DNA of 6,523 nucleotides, taken from positions 1 through 6,523 of the forward strand of contig JAOUKW010000233.1 in NCBI GenBank assembly GCA_029882335.1. The letters run 5' to 3'. This DNA is from Candidatus Heimdallarchaeota archaeon (GTDB lineage: Archaea > Asgardarchaeota > Heimdallarchaeia > Heimdallarchaeales > Kariarchaeaceae). The notes under the pieces were generated by a model, which saw nothing but the letters and a program-made list of their open reading frames with translations, had not been told where the DNA came from and searched no databases. Both the position numbers and the translations under genes were made by a program. Positions 4,632 through 6,523 of the stretch are shown here, in pieces. Position 1 is the stretch's first letter. Each line of letters starts with the position of its first letter.

Positions 4632-5933
4632 ATGCTAATCAAGGAATTTCAACCAATTGAGAATAATATTCAAGTATTATCAAATCCATATATCTGGGTT
4701 GTAGAGAATAGGGAATTATTGGGTGAATATTTATCTAAATTAGTCAAAGATTTAATAGAAATAATTCCTGATTTTATCAAAAATGGTTATGTCCATAATA
4801 CACCTTCACAATCGGGTATAAAACCTAAATTACTGAGGGATATTTGCTACTGGTTGAGTGAAGACCGATGCCTAATGGATGCTCTATTTGAATCCAATGG
4901 GTGGAAAGAATTATTGGGTTTGGAATTGGCCAAATATCAACTGCAAAAATATTACAAACGGCATGAAGAACTTCCACTCTCAAAACAATTTATTTCATTA
5001 TCTGGAGCAATACGAAAAGGTAGATGGAGAAAATACAGTATCACAACATGGAATGAATTGCTGAAACAATTATTTGGAGAAACAACGAATAAGGAGTGGG
5101 GACATTATGTTGGAAGTACGGGATATGAAAATGCAGTTCGAGAGGCAAAAGAATTTGCACAGAAAGAAGGAAGACTACCCAAATCCAATGATCTAATAAC
5201 AATTAAAACAAAGGTCACTGAAGGATACTGGAGAGAAATGGGTGTTTTCAAATGGAATGACTTTCTCAAACATGTATTTGATGATGTAAATGTGGACAGA
5301 TCAATTGATTATTCATTATATGAAGGAAAGGAAGGATTGAAACTGGCTCAGGGAGAAACAATGCAATTCAAAATTAAATATAATAAAAACCCAAGGATTT
5401 CAGATCTTCAACATATTTGCAGGGTAATTGATAATGGTAATTGGATCACATTTGGGATATCAAACTGGAATGAATTTCTATCAAAAACAACAGGAGAAAT
5501 TAATATGCAGCATAACAAATATGTTGTGTACAAAGGTAAAAAGGGATTAAGTAAAGCACAAGAAGAAGCTAAATTGTTTGAGAGGAATAATGGTAGGCTA
5601 CCAAAAAGAAGAGATCTCAAGGCCATTAATCAAGTGATTATGAATGGATATTGGAGTAGTTTTGGGATCGATAGTTTCAATGATTTTCTAAGAAAGACCT
5701 TTGGCAAAATCAATATGAAAGCTAATGGATATTACAAAGGGAAGAGAGGATTGAATAGAGCCATAAAAGAAGGTTTAGATTTTTATGATGCAAATGGCAG
5801 ATTACCTGCAAAAAGAGATCTCAGAACCATATATAGTTTGATCTATGATAGGGGGTACTGGAAGGGTTTTGGTATAAATAATTGGGGGGATTTTAAAGAT
5901 ATTATTACAAAATCAAGGTTCGAAATGGTCTAA
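4632..5933 (+). CDS. Modular repeat protein, putative DNA-binding target selector of the Tn7-like element
   Basis: The product is 433 aa. Residues 1-95 form an N-terminal domain I do not recognise (helical, containing LLRDICYWLSEDRC and ending GWKELLG, which may be a degenerate sixth unit). Residues 96-433 are five tandem units at about 96-161, 162-230, 231-301, 302-368 and 369-433. Each follows the plan G-K-x-G-L-x3-A-x2-E, N-G-R-L-P-K-x2-D-L-x2-I, G-Y-W-x2-F-G-I, x-W-N-D-F-L-x3-F-G. The G-x-W Trp residues are 132, 200, 271, 341 and 410, spaced 68-71. The G-x-x-P ... F-G ... W-N plan resembles the homing-endonuclease-associated repeat (HNH_repeat) family, regarded as DNA-binding; this match is by eye. 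No nuclease motif, TniQ zinc finger or HTH is apparent. Its position after TnsC is that of TnsD/TniQ selectors, so target recognition is the leading hypothesis. An accessory DNA-binding or cargo role remains possible. Confidence 0.7.
   Translation: MLIKEFQPIENNIQVLSNPYIWVVENRELLGEYLSKLVKDLIEIIPDFIKNGYVHNTPSQSGIKPKLLRDICYWLSEDRCLMDALFESNGWKELLGLELAKYQLQKYYKRHEELPLSKQFISLSGAIRKGRWRKYSITTWNELLKQLFGETTNKEWGHYVGSTGYENAVREAKEFAQKEGRLPKSNDLITIKTKVTEGYWREMGVFKWNDFLKHVFDDVNVDRSIDYSLYEGKEGLKLAQGETMQFKIKYNKNPRISDLQHICRVIDNGNWITFGISNWNEFLSKTTGEINMQHNKYVVYKGKKGLSKAQEEAKLFERNNGRLPKRRDLKAINQVIMNGYWSSFGIDSFNDFLRKTFGKINMKANGYYKGKRGLNRAIKEGLDFYDANGRLPAKRDLRTIYSLIYDRGYWKGFGINNWGDFKDIITKSRFEMV
4917..5930 (+). 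repeat. Five tandem ~68-codon repeats in the putative selector
   Basis: Units map to about 4917-5114, 5115-5321, 5322-5534, 5535-5735 and 5736-5930. They are clear at protein level but well diverged at DNA level, so duplication is old. Units 4 and 5 are closest and share AGAGATCTCA within the R/K-RDL segment. Unit 4 has Phe instead of Trp at the W-N-D position (F349), unit 1 has RW instead of YW (131-132), and unit 3 has NW (270-271). Confidence 0.8.
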
Positions 5934-5962
5934 TTCAATAAATAAAATAATTTAAGTAACTC

Positions 5963-6235
5963 TTAATTTCCTGCTAAACATTGTCTATTATTAGCCCAAT
6001 GTATTTTTAATCCCTTCAATCCTTTATAAACACCAGAACATCCATCACTATCAACTTCATTGCAAGTAAAAGGCATTTCATGAATTATATATCTTCTCTT
6101 TTCTGCTTCAGCTGCATTTCTTCTTTGTTCAAGATAATTCTCAATTTTATTCTGCAAATAATAATATGCAGATCCTCCTATTGTGGATACAAATCCACCT
6201 AATCCACTTGACATTAAGGCACTTGCACTTAACAT
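5963..6235 (-). CDS. Small hydrophobic N-terminus plus C2HC zinc-finger protein
   Basis: The product is 90 aa, starting at ATG 6235-6233 with a TATA box at the right distance for a leaderless mRNA. Residues ~1-27 are Gly/Ser-rich and hydrophobic (LMSSGLGGFVSTIGGSAYYYL), possibly one membrane helix or a glycine-zipper segment. Residues 28-50 form a charged amphipathic helix (ENYLEQRRNAAEAEKRR), likely coiled coil. Residues 51-90 hold C58-x7-C66-x12-H79-x6-C86, a zinc-finger-like pattern with GLKGLKIHW before the His, close in layout to C2H2 fingers. Function is unknown; it could tether a nucleic-acid- or protein-binding finger at the membrane. It converges with the transposition operon, with 29 nt between stop codons. 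It may be cargo of the element or a resident gene. The zinc ligands and promoter support a real gene despite its size. Confidence 0.65.
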   Translation of the reverse strand: MLSASALMSSGLGGFVSTIGGSAYYYLQNKIENYLEQRRNAAEAEKRRYIIHEMPFTCNEVDSDGCSGVYKGLKGLKIHWANNRQCLAGN

Positions 6236-6257
6236 AACTTCACATTTATACTATGTC

Positions 6258-6270
6258 TTTTATACCTTTT
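6258..6270 (-). promoter_or_regulatory. TATA box and BRE-like element for the zinc-finger gene
   Basis: The minus strand reads AAAAGGTATAAAA. The TATAAAA centre (6261) is about 25 nt before the ATG at 6235, which predicts a leaderless or nearly leaderless transcript. The purine-rich bases ahead of it fit a BRE. A second, weaker TATAAAT lies at 6244-6250, too near the start to serve. Confidence 0.55.
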
Positions 6271-6315
6271 GCGATATTGAAAGAAATTTGTCAACTCAAA
6301 TATTTTTGAATAAAT

Positions 6316-6353
6316 AATTATAGAATTTATAATTGCAAATCTAATTTATTAGA
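6316..6353. repeat. Two small AT-rich inverted repeats between the right-hand genes
   Basis: AATTATA/TATAATT (6316-6322 and 6328-6334, 5-nt loop) and TCTAAT/ATTAGA (6340-6345 and 6348-6353) follow the stop of the minus-strand partial gene and precede the zinc-finger promoter. They could form a weak terminator hairpin or an operator. The stems are almost purely A/T and could be chance. Confidence 0.3.
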
Positions 6354-6358
6354 CTTCA

Positions 6359-6523
6359 TTATTTTATAATGAGTTCCAACCATTTACCAAGAAAATGATT
6401 AATCTTGACTTTTACTTCGGGATTAATTCTTCTATCTGAGTGATAAGCCTTCTGAATACCAAATCGATCTTGGTATTGAAGGACCTCTATTATCTTCACG
6501 TTTGGATACGTTCTTAACACAAA
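6359..6523 (-). CDS. C-terminal part of an unrecognised protein (5' end beyond window)
   Basis: The minus strand is open from the window edge to TAA at 6361-6359, giving 54 residues with normal amino-acid composition: VLRTYPNVKIIEVLQYQ, then DRFGIQKAYHSDRRINPEV, then KINHFLGKWLELIIK. No start lies within the window. The C-terminal helix rich in aromatic and basic residues looks like a folded domain end, but I do not recognise the family. It is co-directional with the zinc-finger gene and separated from it by about 120 bases containing a promoter, so the two are probably separate transcription units. Confidence 0.5.
   Translation of the reverse strand, partial: FVLRTYPNVKIIEVLQYQDRFGIQKAYHSDRRINPEVKVKINHFLGKWLELIIK
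6455..6477. repeat. 8-bp-arm inverted repeat AATACCAA/TTGGTATT
   Basis: The arms lie at 6455-6462 and 6470-6477 with a 7-nt spacer containing ATCGAT. They sit inside the partial minus-strand gene, encoding part of QYQDRFGIQ. The near-symmetry may be a coding coincidence or a protein-binding site. Confidence 0.35.

Noticed and set aside
5917..5930. GGTTCGAA as a tRNA T-loop, since Tn7-like elements may target tRNA genes
   Set aside because: It lies in the last codons of the repeat protein, the flanks do not form a T stem, and no other tRNA arms are present.
4632..5933. Homing endonuclease
   Set aside because: The repeats resemble homing-endonuclease-associated modules, but no HNH, GIY-YIG or LAGLIDADG motif is visible.
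474..5960. 13-bp direct repeat TAATTTAAGTAAC at 474-486 and 5948-5960, considered as element borders or target duplication
   Set aside because: About one such match is expected by chance in an AT-rich 6.5-kb window, it is longer than a Tn7-type 5-bp duplication, and no terminal inverted repeats accompany it.
1990..6257. GACATAG at 1990-1996 (+) and 6251-6257 (-) as terminal inverted repeats
   Set aside because: Only 7 bp match with no flanking similarity, and the left copy lies at a truncated transposase end where the true terminus should be missing.

Overview
This AT-rich window is most likely archaeal, probably from an Asgard (Promethearchaeota-type) genome. Three things point that way. 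One gene joins seven membrane helices to a cytoplasmic longin/roadblock-like domain. Two genes carry C2H2- or C2HC-type zinc fingers. TATA boxes sit about 25 nt from start codons, as expected for leaderless archaeal transcripts. The assignment is an inference from architecture; there is no marker gene here.

Left part (1-1964): the window opens inside or at the start of a helical TPR-like gene (+). About 370 bases of decayed coding sequence follow, holding the middle of a PIN-domain (VapC-type) gene and an unrecognised C-terminal tail in another frame. The 7TM plus longin-like gene lies on the minus strand, convergent with these remnants.

Central part (1978-5933): a Tn7/Mu-type transposition module on the plus strand, in the order TnsB-like DDE transposase, TnsC-like AAA+ ATPase, modular repeat protein. 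The transposase is broken: its N-terminal DNA-binding region is missing, it has a frameshift near 2631-2643, and it has an in-frame TGA at 2826-2828. Its DD35E residues, beta-barrel and basic C-terminal tail can still be read. The next two genes look intact, each has a strong Shine-Dalgarno sequence, and they are 14 nt apart. The ATPase has a C-terminal zinc finger beyond the AAA+ core. The third gene holds five tandem units of about 68 residues that resemble homing-endonuclease-associated (HNH_repeat-like) DNA-binding modules. It occupies the place where Tn7-like elements encode a target selector (TnsD/TniQ). The proposed reading is an archaeal Tn7-like element, now probably immobile, whose target choice may rest on a repeat array rather than on TniQ.

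Right part (5963-6523): a small minus-strand protein with a hydrophobic N-terminus and a C2HC zinc finger, convergent with the transposition operon, followed by the C-terminal end of an unrecognised minus-strand gene that runs off the window. I saw no tRNA, rRNA, CRISPR array, TniQ/TnsD or TnsA gene, and no convincing terminal inverted repeats, so the element's ends are undefined.
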